Shown in pieces: positions 38,201 to 46,845 of a DNA stretch of 64,000 bases. Every line of letters starts with the position of its first letter. Positions within the stretch are counted from its first letter, which is position 1. The translations under genes and the position numbers were made by a program. Source of the stretch: Denitromonas halophila. GTDB taxonomy: Bacteria > Pseudomonadota > Gammaproteobacteria > Burkholderiales > Rhodocyclaceae. Below the pieces are notes generated by a model. That model did no database searches. It saw only the letters and a list, made by a program, of their open reading frames with translations, and was not told where the DNA came from. Location: contig NZ_VMNK01000006.1 in NCBI RefSeq assembly GCF_007625155.1, forward strand, positions 62,001-126,000. Direction: 5' to 3'.

Positions 38201-39042
38201 CAGGACTCCGTGGGAACGGGCTTTGGCGCAGCCTCGACCTGCAGGGTGTGAACCCGCCGGCTATCGGCGCGCAGCACCTGAATACGCAAGCCTTCGATGT
38301 TGACCACCTCGCCGCGCTTGGGCAGACGGCCGAGGTGCCGAATGACCAGCCCGCCGATGGTGTCGCAATCCTCTTCGCTGAAGTCGCGATCGAAGGCTTC
38401 GTTGAAGTCCTCGATCTCGGTGGTGGCCTTGACCCGGTAGCGGCCCTGCTGGTCGAGGCGGATGTTGTCTTCGACCTCATCAAAGTCGAATTCGTCCTCG
38501 ATGTCGCCGACGATCTGCTCCAGCACGTCTTCAATCGTCACCAGCCCGGCCACGCCGCCGTATTCATCGACCACGATAGCCATGTGATTGCGGCTGACAC
38601 GGAACTCGCGCAGCAACACGTTGAGGCGCTTGGACTCGGGCACGAACACCGCGGGGCGCAGCATGTCGCGCACGTCGAGCTCTCGCCCGGCGAAGTAGCG
38701 CAGCAGATCCTTGGCCATCAGGATGCCGACCACATCGTCGCGGTTTTCACCCACGGCAGGGAAGCGTGAGTGGGCGGTGTCGATCACCACATTGGCAATG
38801 GCATCGATCGGGGAATCGAGCTGGACGATGTCCATCTGGGCGCGCGGCACCATCACTTCGCGCACCTGCATGTCGGAGACCTGCAGCGCGCCTTCGATGA
38901 TGGACAGCGCATCGGCATCGAGCAGATTGCGCTCGAAGGCGGAATGCAGCAGGCCGATGAGTTCGTCGCGATCCTCGGGCTCAGGTGACAGCAAGGCCGA
39001 AAGACGGTCCAGCAAACTAGGTCGACTCGGGGGGTTATCCAT
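38200..39042 (-). CDS. corC: CorC/HlyC family CBS-domain protein
   Basis: 280 residues without membrane helices. It has a CBS pair (VREVMVPRAQMDIV... and VRDMLRPAVFVPES...) and a C-terminal CorC_HlyC domain (EDCDTIGGLVIRHLGRLPKRGE). The family is linked to magnesium/cobalt efflux and is regularly encoded beside lnt. The precise role is unsettled in the family. Confidence 0.93.
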   Translation of the reverse strand: MDNPPSRPSLLDRLSALLSPEPEDRDELIGLLHSAFERNLLDADALSIIEGALQVSDMQVREVMVPRAQMDIVQLDSPIDAIANVVIDTAHSRFPAVGENRDDVVGILMAKDLLRYFAGRELDVRDMLRPAVFVPESKRLNVLLREFRVSRNHMAIVVDEYGGVAGLVTIEDVLEQIVGDIEDEFDFDEVEDNIRLDQQGRYRVKATTEIEDFNEAFDRDFSEEDCDTIGGLVIRHLGRLPKRGEVVNIEGLRIQVLRADSRRVHTLQVEAAPKPVPTES

Positions 39043-39087
39043 TCAGGGGTTCAGACTCACAACAAAAAATAAGTAACAGCAAAACGG

Positions 39088-39798
39088 TCATTCAGCATAC
39101 GGATCGGGGTAGCCCAGACTGGCGAGAATCTCGCGCTCCATGGCTTCCATGCCCTCGGCGTCGGCAGCGTCTTCATGATCCATCCCTTGCAGGTGAAGCA
39201 TGCCGTGCACCACCAGGTGCGCCAGATGCGCGGTCAGCGATTTGCCCTGCGCCTCGGCTTCGGCCACCACCACGGGCAGGCAGATCACCAGATCACCGGT
39301 CAGCGCGCCGTCCGATTCATCGTAGACGAAAGTCAGCACATTGGTCGCGTAATCCTTGTCGCGGTAGTCGGCGTTCAGCTTGCGGCCTTCGGCCTCGCCC
39401 ACCCAACGCAGCGTCACATTGGCGTCGCGCATCAAGGCGGCGTTCGCCCATTCACGAATCAGTTTCTTCTTGGGACGCACACGCTTGGGCTCTTCTTCGG
39501 CCGGCACCGCGTTCTGCACGGTCAGCGTCAGCACCGGCTCGGCGTCCGCATCGACGCCATCGATGAGGGTGTCTACATCCAGCATGACCAGATTGCAGGC
39601 CGCCGGTTTCAGCGTAATGACAGGCACGCCGGCGGGCGCCTCGGCTTGCAGTTCGATGTCGCCCTCATCGGCAAACGGCAGGCTCAGCGTCAGCGTGCGG
39701 CCGTCCGGCCAGCGCACTTCGATGGCCTCGGCCTTGAGCGCACGGCTGCGACCGCGACTGTCGATGGCGTTGAAGGTCGGCAGATCATTCGTCGTCAT
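39088..39798 (-). CDS. ybeY: Endoribonuclease YbeY with extra N-terminal region
   Basis: YbeY is a zinc-dependent endoribonuclease in 16S rRNA maturation and 70S quality control. The metal site [21 protein letters not shown] and the [10 protein letters not shown] block are clear in the C-terminal ~150 residues. The protein is 236 residues long against about 150-185 usually. The first ~85 residues form a separate beta-rich-looking part ([17 protein letters not shown]...). The ATG at 39798 overlaps phoH by 14 nt. Confidence 0.94.
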   Translation of the reverse strand: MTTNDLPTFNAIDSRGRSRALKAEAIEVRWPDGRTLTLSLPFADEGDIELQAEAPAGVPVITLKPAACNLVMLDVDTLIDGVDADAEPVLTLTVQNAVPAEEEPKRVRPKKKLIREWANAALMRDANVTLRWVGEAEGRKLNADYRDKDYATNVLTFVYDESDGALTGDLVICLPVVVAEAEAQGKSLTAHLAHLVVHGMLHLQGMDHEDAADAEGMEAMEREILASLGYPDPYAE

Positions 39799-40777
39799 TC
39801 GTGCGCTCCTTGTTGCGCGCCCGCGCGGCTTTGTCGCGGCGTTTGTTCATCTGTTCGTAGGCTTCAACGATGCGTGCCACCAGCGGGTGACGCACCACGT
39901 CTTCCTTGAGGAATTCGGTAAACGCGATGCCGCGCACACTGGCCAGGATATCGCAGGCCTCGCGCAGCCCGCTGTGATTGCCGCGCGGCAGGTCGATCTG
40001 GGTCAGGTCGCCGGTCACCACCGCCTTGGCGCCGATGCCGATACGGGTGAGGAACATCTTCATCTGCTCGGGCGTGGTGTTCTGCGCCTCGTCGAGGATG
40101 ATGAAGGCGCGGTTGAGCGTGCGCCCGCGCATGAAGGCCAACGGCGCGATCTCGATGATGCCGCGCTCAAACAGCTTGCCCACCCGCTCGAAGCCGAGCA
40201 GATCGTTGAGCGCGTCGTAAAGCGGTCGTAGATAGGGGTCAACCTTCTGGTTCAGATCGCCCGGCAAAAAGCCCAGGCGCTCCCCCGCCTCGACCGCCGG
40301 CCGGGTCAGGATGATGCGCTCGACATGCTCGCGCTCCAGCGCATCGACCGCACTGGCCACGGCAAGAAAGGTCTTGCCCGTGCCCGCCGGCCCAATGCCG
40401 AAGGTAATGTCGAACTCCTGGATCTGATTGAGATACTGCACCTGGCGCGGCGTGCGCCCGTGCAAGTCGGCCTTGCGGGTCAGCAGGGTCGGCGCCTTCT
40501 GGGGCATGTCGGCCGCATTGGCCAACTCGACCAGCCCGAGCTGAATGTCATCGACGCTCAGATGCTCGCTCGACTGGGCATAAAAATGCCGCAGCGCCTC
40601 CATCGCCAGCTGCGCCTTGGCCGGCGTGCCGAGCAAGGTGAAATGCTCGCCGCGACGGGCAATCGCAATCTCGTAGGCCGTTTCGATCTGGCGCAGGTTC
40701 TCGTCCAGCGTGCCGCACAGATTGACCAGCCGGGCGTTGTCCAGCGGCTCGAGGACCAACTCTAGTGATTTGGCCAC
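39785..40777 (-). CDS. phoH: PhoH-like ATPase (YbeZ)
   Basis: 330 residues. The P-loop [39 protein letters not shown] and the Walker B region [21 protein letters not shown] identify a PhoH/YbeZ ATPase. It is the constant genetic partner of YbeY and probably helps it on ribosomes as an RNA-associated ATPase. The start abuts the miaB stop (40778). Confidence 0.96.
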   Translation of the reverse strand: MAKSLELVLEPLDNARLVNLCGTLDENLRQIETAYEIAIARRGEHFTLLGTPAKAQLAMEALRHFYAQSSEHLSVDDIQLGLVELANAADMPQKAPTLLTRKADLHGRTPRQVQYLNQIQEFDITFGIGPAGTGKTFLAVASAVDALEREHVERIILTRPAVEAGERLGFLPGDLNQKVDPYLRPLYDALNDLLGFERVGKLFERGIIEIAPLAFMRGRTLNRAFIILDEAQNTTPEQMKMFLTRIGIGAKAVVTGDLTQIDLPRGNHSGLREACDILASVRGIAFTEFLKEDVVRHPLVARIVEAYEQMNKRRDKAARARNKERTNDDE

Positions 40778-42115
40778 TCAGACTTCCCGCGTCACGATGT
40801 CGCCGCGCAAACTGTGCGGCAAGGCCGAGGTGATGGTCAGATCGACAAACTGACCGATCAGGCGCGGATTGCCCACAAAATTGACCACCCGGTTGTTGTC
40901 GGTACGCGCTGCCAGCTCCTCGGTCGACTTCTTCGACACGCCCTCGACCAGCACCCGCTGCACCGAACCCACCATGGACTGGCTGATCACCTGTGCCTGC
41001 TCGTCGATACGCTTTTGCAAGCGCGACAGCCAGGCCAGCTTCTCGGTGTGCGGCACCGGGTCGTCCAGATCCGCCGCCGGCGTGCCGGGGCGCGAGCTAT
41101 AGACAAAGCTGAAGGACGAATCGAAACCGACCTCGTCGATCAGCTTCATGGTCTTTTCAAAATCCGCCTCAGTCTCGCCGGGGAAACCGACGATAAAGTC
41201 GGACGACAGCGACAGATCCGGCCGCGCCGCGCGCAACTTGCGCACCACCGACTTGAACTCCAGCACAGAATAGCCGCGCTTCATTGCGGCAAGAATACGG
41301 TCCGAACCCGATTGCACCGGCAGATGCAGATGCGACACCAGCTGCGGCAACTTCTCATACACCTCGAACATGCGCGGCGTCATCTCGCGCGGATGCGAGG
41401 TGGTGTAGCGCAAGCGCTCGATGCCGGGGATCCCCGCCACGCACTCGAGCAAGAACGCGAAGTCGCCAATTTCGGTGCCGCCCTTGGTCAGCGTGCCGCG
41501 CCAGGCGTTCACGTTCTGGCCCAGCAGCGTCACTTCCTTCACGCCCTGCGCGGTCAGCGTCGCCACCTCGGTCAGCACATCGTCCAGCGGACGCGAGACT
41601 TCTTCACCGCGGGTGTAAGGCACCACGCAAAAGCTGCAGTACTTGGAGCAGCCTTCCATGATCGACACGAACGCGCTCGCGCCCTCCACCCGGGCAGGCG
41701 GCATGGCGTCGAACTTCTCGATCTCAGGGAAAGAAATATCCACCTGTGAGCGACCGGAGCGTTTGCGCTCGGCAATCATCTGCGGCAGGCGGTGCAGGGT
41801 CTGCGGGCCAAACACCAGGTCGACATACGGCGCGCGCTTCACGATCGCGTCGCCTTCCTGGCTCGCCACACAGCCGCCCACGCCAATGATCAAGCCCGGC
41901 TTCTGCTCCTTGAGCAGCCGCACCCGGCCCAGATCATGAAACACCCGCTCCTGCGCCTTCTCGCGCACCGAACAGGTATTGAACAGAATCACATCGGCGT
42001 CTTCCGGGGAGTCGGTCTTGACCAGCCCCTCTTCCGCGCCCAGCACATCCACCATCTTGTCCGAGTCGTACTCGTTCATCTGGCAGCCAAAGGTGCGGAT
42101 ATAAACCTTCTTCAT
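40778..42115 (-). CDS. miaB: tRNA-2-methylthio-N6-dimethylallyladenosine synthase
   Basis: Radical-SAM methylthiotransferase that converts i6A37 to ms2i6A37 in tRNAs. The 445-residue protein shows the UPF0004 N-terminal domain with its cluster cysteines ([33 protein letters not shown]). The radical-SAM CxxxCxxC lies in [17 protein letters not shown] and a TRAM domain is at the C-terminus. It leads the miaB-phoH-ybeY-corC-lnt operon. Confidence 0.98.
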   Translation of the reverse strand: MKKVYIRTFGCQMNEYDSDKMVDVLGAEEGLVKTDSPEDADVILFNTCSVREKAQERVFHDLGRVRLLKEQKPGLIIGVGGCVASQEGDAIVKRAPYVDLVFGPQTLHRLPQMIAERKRSGRSQVDISFPEIEKFDAMPPARVEGASAFVSIMEGCSKYCSFCVVPYTRGEEVSRPLDDVLTEVATLTAQGVKEVTLLGQNVNAWRGTLTKGGTEIGDFAFLLECVAGIPGIERLRYTTSHPREMTPRMFEVYEKLPQLVSHLHLPVQSGSDRILAAMKRGYSVLEFKSVVRKLRAARPDLSLSSDFIVGFPGETEADFEKTMKLIDEVGFDSSFSFVYSSRPGTPAADLDDPVPHTEKLAWLSRLQKRIDEQAQVISQSMVGSVQRVLVEGVSKKSTEELAARTDNNRVVNFVGNPRLIGQFVDLTITSALPHSLRGDIVTREV

Positions 42116-42124
42116 CGCCGCCCC

Positions 42125-42454
42125 TTACTTCTTGCGCTTGGCCAGCGCGGCCTGCTCTTGCGGCGAGAGGATCCAGATGCGGTTCACCATGCCCTGAAAG
42201 TCCGTCTTCACGCCCACCACATGGCTGCCGTACAGGTTCGACGGCATCACAATCATGTTATTTGCGTTGCGCACCTGCGCCGCCGGCGACAGCATCACCT
42301 TCTTCTCGCCGAGCATCACCGCGGCGCCTCCCTGGGCCACCATGGTGGTCACCACGACGTCGTCCGGCAACTGCCGCAGGCTTTGCGCCAACGCAACAGA
42401 AGACAAGAGGCATGCCGCCAACGCGGCAAACAAGGCAGTAAAACGAGAAATCAA
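42125..42454 (-). CDS. Small exported protein of unknown function
   Basis: About 109 residues from a TTG at 42454. The frame stays open 52 codons upstream, but those codons do not look like protein. A signal peptide (ISRFTALFAALAACLLSSVALA) precedes ~85 residues (SLRQLPDDVVVTTMVAQGGA...). The mature part is beta-strand-like with the pattern ANNMIVMPSNLYGSHVVGVKTD and a basic tail (AALAKRKK). No family was recognised. It lies 9 nt upstream of miaB and may share its transcript. Confidence 0.6.
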   Translation of the reverse strand: MISRFTALFAALAACLLSSVALAQSLRQLPDDVVVTTMVAQGGAAVMLGEKKVMLSPAAQVRNANNMIVMPSNLYGSHVVGVKTDFQGMVNRIWILSPQEQAALAKRKK

Positions 42455-42655
42455 AACAGGACCCGAACCGTTTCGCCGGAGGCGAAACCCTTTGTCAGCA
42501 AGGCAAAGATGGTCGCCGAAGCCCCCCGAAAAGTCAATGCAAGCACCTGATTCAACACGCCAAATCAAGCCCGAAAACAGCCGCCCCCACACCAACAATT
42601 CACGCCGCAACCCCTTGACAATACACAGGCTCTCTCATAGGATGCCGGGCTCGGC

Positions 42656-42732
42656 GGTGATGTAGCTCAGACGGTTAGAGCGATGGATTCATAACCCATA
42701 GGTCGGCGGTTCGATTCCGCCCATCACCACCA
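42656..42732 (+). tRNA. tRNA-Met (CAT), elongator type
   Basis: Acceptor arms GGTGATG (42656-42662) and CATCACC (42722-42728) pair fully. The D stem is GCTC/GAGC, the T stem GGCGG/CCGCC with TTCGATT loop, and the anticodon loop TTCATAA has CAT at 42690-42692. CCA is encoded (42730-42732). A perfect first acceptor pair argues for the elongator rather than the initiator. The anticodon stem has a terminal A-C mismatch (42687/42695). Confidence 0.96.
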
Positions 42733-42740
42733 ACAAATAC

Positions 42741-42775
42741 AAAAGCCGCTGGCCCGCGAGGATCAGCGGCTTTTT
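42741..42775 (+). terminator. Intrinsic terminator of the tRNA-Met gene
   Basis: AAAAGCCGCTG (42741-42751) pairs with CAGCGGCTTTT (42764-42774) around a 12-nt loop and ends in a five-T run. It starts 8 nt after the tRNA CCA. Confidence 0.85.
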
Positions 42776-42781
42776 CCGTTG

Positions 42782-42830
42782 TGTGTAACCGCGCGCGCTT
42801 TTTGACACCGTTTCGCGCTTTTTTTGTCAC
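42782..42830. other. Candidate phage terminus with transposase-site-like repeats
   Basis: After the tRNA terminator the sequence turns to TGTGTAACCGCG followed by two similar blocks, CGCGC-T5-GACAC (42794-42808) and CGCGC-T7-GTCAC (42814-42830), starting exactly 20 bp apart. Transposable phages end in TG...CA and carry helically spaced transposase sites just inside. The exact first base is ambiguous because of the TGTGTG run. Confidence 0.5.
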
Positions 42831-42914
42831 TGCGGCCGTGGCTAGAAAAGCTGTCCGTTACCAGCACCTTCCCAGTTCACGATGACCGGCTTCTTTGACG
42901 CCTACTGCGCACCT

Positions 42915-42942
42915 CCGGCCTGGTGCGCTAACACCGGGCCGG
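42915..42942 (-). terminator. Strong hairpin after the phage late operon
   Basis: CCGGCCTGGTG (42915-42925) pairs with CACCGGGCCGG (42932-42942) over 11 bp with one wobble and a 6-nt loop. It lies 15 nt after the last late gene's stop. There is no T-run, so it may be a processing or stabilising hairpin rather than a terminator. Confidence 0.38.
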
Positions 42943-42957
42943 TCGCCCTCTTTCTGA

Positions 42958-43434
42958 TCAATACGTGAAGCGGATCTGAATGCCGTCGACGCCGGTGTTT
43001 GGCTGGTGGATGCCTGCCGAGCTGTAGTGGAAGTACTCCAGCTGCATCACGCTCCACTCCAGGCCGATTCCGAGGCGAAAATTGCTGTCGCCGATGAGGG
43101 CTGATCCATCAACGTAGGCCACTCCCAAGCGAAGGTAGTTGTTGGCGCCGAACACACGCCACGGCGGCCGGACGATCCGGGAAAACGATAGCGCCCTGAC
43201 CTCGCCTTGCGGGCCGTTGTGGGTATCGCCGGCCCCGGTGATTGCTGCGGCGATTTCCCACCCGTTGGGCAGCTCATAGCCGAACTCCCCCCAGGGCGCC
43301 GATGAATTCACGACAGTTCGGCCAAGGCCAACACGGATGCCTGGTGCAGCCTCGGCTTCCTTGATCAGAAACGCGCCATACGCAATAGCGACAATGAAGG
43401 CGGCGACGGCTACGCGGGTCCATTTGATCTTCAT
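42958..43434 (-). CDS. PagL-like lipid A 3-O-deacylase candidate (phage moron)
   Basis: 158 residues: signal peptide (VAVAAFIVAIAYGAFLIKEAEA), then an all-beta chain ending in Tyr, as in outer-membrane barrels. The C-terminal block YFHYSSAGIHQPNTGVDGIQ matches the PagL active-site strand. His136, Ser138, Gly141, Asn146 and Asp150 have exactly the spacing of His126, Ser128, Gly131, Asn136 and Glu140 of Pseudomonas PagL, the acid being Asp rather than Glu. PagL removes the 3-O-acyl chain of lipid A in the outer membrane. ATG 43434 overlaps the fibre-assembly stop, so it belongs to the phage late operon. Alternatively it may be a catalytically altered barrel. Confidence 0.66.
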   Translation of the reverse strand: MKIKWTRVAVAAFIVAIAYGAFLIKEAEAAPGIRVGLGRTVVNSSAPWGEFGYELPNGWEIAAAITGAGDTHNGPQGEVRALSFSRIVRPPWRVFGANNYLRLGVAYVDGSALIGDSNFRLGIGLEWSVMQLEYFHYSSAGIHQPNTGVDGIQIRFTY

Positions 43435-43961
43435 GGCCACACCACCAGTGCGAGCTCATCGGTATCCGCCGCATCATCAATCGCGCGCATCAGCGTCTGC
43501 TTGGTGGCAAGTGCCGATTGGAACGCCCCGGCGACCGCGATAACGATCTGCAGCGCGGCTGAAAAGCTCAGCACGTGAGGCAGGTTGTCACTTGAATAGA
43601 ACGTCACGTCAGACAGGCCTGCGGACTCAGCCAAGCGCTTTGCGGCATCGAGCTTGATAGCGCTGTCGAAACCGCCATCCCAAGTGACGCCGTCGGCGAT
43701 CACTGGTGCCTCGGCGGACAGGGCGTAGGCGGCGCGGATATCGGCGCGCTTAGACTCCTTCATCTCCTCGAACGTCGGGGGCGGCGGATCGATCAGGGTC
43801 GGTGCGCCAGTCAGGTCGGCTGCGATGATTTTTCCAATGGATTGACCGTAGAGCAGAGAGAGGTGCTCTGCGGGAGTGATGGCGACAGCATCGGGGGGCA
43901 TTGCTGCGTGGATGCTCGGGCTGTAGAACCCTCCAGCAGAAGCCGAATAGTGCATGTCCAT
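43431..43961 (-). CDS. Tail fibre assembly-like protein (DUF4376 type)
   Basis: 176 residues. The C-terminal ~100 residues (IADGVTWDGGFDSAIKLDAA... FYSSDNLPHVLSFSAALQIV... LATKQTLMRAIDDA) follow the DUF4376 pattern found in phage fibre-assembly proteins. The N-terminus is typical of such proteins (HYSASAGGFYSPSIHAAMP). It stands directly after the fibre gene, which supports a chaperone role for the distal fibre. Confidence 0.75.
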   Translation of the reverse strand: MDMHYSASAGGFYSPSIHAAMPPDAVAITPAEHLSLLYGQSIGKIIAADLTGAPTLIDPPPPTFEEMKESKRADIRAAYALSAEAPVIADGVTWDGGFDSAIKLDAAKRLAESAGLSDVTFYSSDNLPHVLSFSAALQIVIAVAGAFQSALATKQTLMRAIDDAADTDELALVVWP

Positions 43962-43975
43962 TTTGCGAGACCTCC

Positions 43976-44827
43976 TTAGTGACCAATGGCGAAGAATCGC
44001 GCACCGGCAACAGTGGATGACGGGTCAAATGCGATCGTGATCGATGCCGCATTGACGGCTGATACGCCGACCTCCGCGGTGCCGTTCACGTCGACGTTGC
44101 TTGCCAGCGCTTCCAGGCAGGCCGTCGGAAACGCAATTGGAAGCGTAGCTACGGTGGCCGTGCCTGACCGGGCCACATACCCCCACTGGAGGATCAGCCC
44201 CCCAGGCCACTTCTGGTAGCCGTTTCCAGCAAGGCTCTGATTTGCACCCTGCATAGACTCAGCCAAGCGCAGCGGGGTCAGGACTTTCGCGTTGTCGGTC
44301 TGCGCTTGGGCATCTGCCGTTGATGCAATCGACACCGATGCGGCCGGGTTCTGCAGCGACCACTTATCCAGCACCGAGTCATACCGCAGTACGACCCAAT
44401 GCCCTGCGCCGGCGACGTCTCCAGCGGCCAGAGCAAGATTGTTGCCCTTGACGATGGTCTTGGCCGCAATCGTGCCGCTGGCCGGGGTGAACGTCGGCGT
44501 GGTCGTGGCATTCGCGGCGGCGGCGCGCACGCACAGCGTCATGCCATCGATCAGCGCTGATACTTCCGGGTCGAAAACGGCGGTGATCGCGTCAGCCGTA
44601 CCGCCGGCCGCAGCAGCGCCGAGGGTGCCGATCTGGATGGCGGTGGCGAGCTGGTCGAGCGTGCCGTTATCTGGCGTGAGCCCGGCCGCGGCAATGGCGG
44701 CGACGATTTCGCGCTGGGGGTCTTCGATCGCGGCCGCGGGCGGGATGCTGCCCTCGGTGCCGGTGGTGGGGTTGCCATCGATGTACGGATCGCCGGGGTC
44801 TCCACCGACGGGTGGGTTGTAGTCCAT
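43976..44827 (-). CDS. Tail fibre protein
   Basis: 283 residues, short for a Mu fibre. The N-terminus is Gly/Pro-rich and the middle contains ADAQAQTDNAKVLTPLRLAESM, a widespread fibre module. The C-terminal part NGYQKWPGGLILQWGYVA is the gp53/tail-collar-like receptor-binding end used by many phages. It probably determines host-surface recognition. It lies 3 nt after the gp48-like gene. Confidence 0.8.
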   Translation of the reverse strand: MDYNPPVGGDPGDPYIDGNPTTGTEGSIPPAAAIEDPQREIVAAIAAAGLTPDNGTLDQLATAIQIGTLGAAAAGGTADAITAVFDPEVSALIDGMTLCVRAAAANATTTPTFTPASGTIAAKTIVKGNNLALAAGDVAGAGHWVVLRYDSVLDKWSLQNPAASVSIASTADAQAQTDNAKVLTPLRLAESMQGANQSLAGNGYQKWPGGLILQWGYVARSGTATVATLPIAFPTACLEALASNVDVNGTAEVGVSAVNAASITIAFDPSSTVAGARFFAIGH

Positions 44828-44830
44828 TGG

Positions 44831-45415
44831 TTATGCTCCTTCGTAGGATACAAATAGCCGGGTGTGGGCGGGCTTGAGCCGCTGGAACGTGCACTCCAGG
44901 TCTTCTGCCCGGGTGATCTTGAGCAGCGGGTCTGTGCCAACTTGCGACTCGCCACAGCGGAAATAGGTGACGCGTGGCCCAGCCAACCGAACCCGCCAGA
45001 CAAATCGCATCTGAGCCGGGTTCAGCGCCTGAACTCCGCACTGGCTGATGCCGCAGATAAACGGGCGGTACTCTTCGATTTCGACGGAGTAGCCAAGCCG
45101 CTCGGCGACACCCATGAAGTAGGCGCGGCTCGCGCCGCCACCGCCTGCAATCCGGGCCACCAGGGCGGCGCGGCGCTCTTGCAGCGTGGTGGCCAGTGCG
45201 GCGCTGCACTTGTCCGGCAACCCGGCGACGCGCTCCCAATCGGTGATCAGCGCCAGCGTGTTGCGCGGGTCGGCTTCGTCATGCAAGGCGCTGGCGGCCA
45301 GCTGGGCCGCATCGAGGCGCGCGCCCTCGGCGTCGGCCTCGGCGCCGAGCAGCTCGGCATTGGGGTCGATCGCGCCGGGCGGCAGCAGGCGGCGCAGGAG
45401 ATCGGCGTGCATCAC
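44831..45415 (-). CDS. Baseplate/tail protein, Mu gp48-like (DUF2313)
   Basis: 194 residues of the YmfQ/DUF2313 family, which link baseplate and fibres in contractile tails. The start LLRRLLPPGAI and the middle DERGGGGASRAYFMGVAERLGY-like pattern (here ARIAGGGGASRAYFMGVAE) are typical, with the conserved YRPFICGISQCG cysteines. It overlaps gp47 by 4 nt. Confidence 0.87.
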   Translation of the reverse strand: MMHADLLRRLLPPGAIDPNAELLGAEADAEGARLDAAQLAASALHDEADPRNTLALITDWERVAGLPDKCSAALATTLQERRAALVARIAGGGGASRAYFMGVAERLGYSVEIEEYRPFICGISQCGVQALNPAQMRFVWRVRLAGPRVTYFRCGESQVGTDPLLKITRAEDLECTFQRLKPAHTRLFVSYEGA

Positions 45416-46467
45416 GACAGGCTCACCGTGCCGAGAACGGCGAGCTCGACGGCGGTGTCATCTACCGTGGTGGTGACATTGGCCGCCGGCGACGTGAGGG
45501 TAAAGTCGACAACGCCGTCGATATCGCTGATCAGTGCCGCGATCTTGCTCCGGTAAACGGTGTCACCCGGCGCCAGCGTGGCGAAGTACGAAACCAGGGC
45601 GCCCTGGATGGCGTCACTGGTAGCGGCCAAGGTGATTCCGTCGAGCACCAGCGCAGCCGTTACGTCGACCTGCACTTCGGCGGGGCCGAAGGCAAGGAAG
45701 TCCGCGGTCGCTGGTCGCTCCATGTCGATATGGGTTTGCACACTCGCGATCAGCTGTGCGCTTGGTTGCCCCGACGCTGGCAGGGGCACGACGTCGACCG
45801 TCCCGTCCCCGCGACGCAAGGAGAAAACATAGGCTCGCTCGACGCCAGGCACCTCGCGCGCCCAAGCCTCGTAGTCGTGCTTCGCCCCACCATGTGGCGG
45901 CTTCCGGATGCGGTAGAGCAAGCGATCGAGCAGCGATGCGGGGGTTTCCACGTCGGTGCCGCCGGTCATCAGGGTGATGGTGGCTGCGCTGTCCACGCCG
46001 GAGGGGGCGCTGGTGAGGGTGAGCTGCGTCGCGGCGTCGGCGTTGCCGGCGGCGCCCGGCACCACGGCCTGCGCGGCGATGGCGATGCTGCCGCCGCCGG
46101 GGATGGTGTCTGCCGCGGTGGTGACATAGGCCACCCCGGCCGATGTGCGCGCCTCGGTACCGACAAGCACGGGTGCGCCAGGCGTGCCGGTGAAGGTGAT
46201 CGTTCCGCTTGCCACGCTGGCGGCCTTTAGTTGGATCTCGAACAGGCTGGCCCAGCGCTCCAGGTAGTCGTCATCGGCGGTGTCTGGCAGGATCTGGCGG
46301 GCGATCCACTGCTGGTGCTGATAGAGACCTTCGATCGCGGCCGCCACCGCGTTGGCGCGGATGGCGTAGTCGGAGTCCGACCCCACGGCGGCGCCGGGCA
46401 GCTGGTTGGCGATGTCGCGCAGGATCGCGTCGCGGATGTCGGGGTAGTCGGGCGTGGTGAAGGGCAT
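45412..46467 (-). CDS. Baseplate assembly protein J (Mu gp47)
   Basis: 351 residues. The N-terminal block (YPDIRDAILRDIANQLPGAAVGSDSD) and the central PHGGAKHDYEAWAREVPGVERAYV are diagnostic of the baseplate wedge protein J/gp47. It forms the periphery of the contractile baseplate. It starts 1 nt after the gp46 stop. Confidence 0.94.
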   Translation of the reverse strand: MPFTTPDYPDIRDAILRDIANQLPGAAVGSDSDYAIRANAVAAAIEGLYQHQQWIARQILPDTADDDYLERWASLFEIQLKAASVASGTITFTGTPGAPVLVGTEARTSAGVAYVTTAADTIPGGGSIAIAAQAVVPGAAGNADAATQLTLTSAPSGVDSAATITLMTGGTDVETPASLLDRLLYRIRKPPHGGAKHDYEAWAREVPGVERAYVFSLRRGDGTVDVVPLPASGQPSAQLIASVQTHIDMERPATADFLAFGPAEVQVDVTAALVLDGITLAATSDAIQGALVSYFATLAPGDTVYRSKIAALISDIDGVVDFTLTSPAANVTTTVDDTAVELAVLGTVSLS

Positions 46468-46468
46468 A

Positions 46469-46843
46469 TCAGATCACTGTCACGGGGTGGGTGAAGGTCT
46501 GGCGGCCGCCGCCGGCATCGGTCACTTCGATGCGCAGATGCAGGCGGCCGTTACCGGGGCGCTCGGTGGTGATGTCGATGGCCGTGGCGCGGCCGTCGTC
46601 GAGGATGGGCTGCAGTGCCACTTGGGCGTACTGGCGCGCCAGCACTGCCACGCGGGCCAGATCCTTTTCGCGCGCCAGCTCGTGCAGTCGGCTGCCCATG
46701 GTGGGCTCGGCCCAGTAGCTGCCGCGCGGGGTCATCAGGCGCAGATAGACGGCGTTGGCCAGGCCCGCGGCGGGGTCGCGCTGCGCGGCGCCGGCGCTCA
46801 GGCGGTAGTCGCGGGTATCGGGGTCGATCCAGGCGTCGGTCAT
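46469..46843 (-). CDS. Baseplate wedge protein, Mu gp46 family
   Basis: 124 residues of the GP46/gp25-like group (LTNAVYLRLMTPRGSYWAEP-type segment: LANAVYLRLMTPRGSYW, then MGSRLHELAREKDLARV). The Mu gp46 and T4 gp25 families are sheath-initiator wedge proteins. It is placed between V and J as expected. Confidence 0.88.
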   Translation of the reverse strand: MTDAWIDPDTRDYRLSAGAAQRDPAAGLANAVYLRLMTPRGSYWAEPTMGSRLHELAREKDLARVAVLARQYAQVALQPILDDGRATAIDITTERPGNGRLHLRIEVTDAGGGRQTFTHPVTVI

Positions 46844-46845
46844 GG

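Noticed and set aside
42656-42732. tRNA-Met as the phage attachment site
   Set aside because: The phage is of the transposable Mu type, and the tRNA and its terminator are intact with no integrase gene in view. Proximity is probably chance or target preference.
42881-42967. 28-codon plus-strand frame (MTGFFDAYCAPPAWC...) near the phage end, possibly a Com-like zinc finger
   Set aside because: It lacks a Shine-Dalgarno and a proper Cys4 pattern, overlaps the hairpin and the PagL-like gene's end, and has no similarity to Com that I can see.
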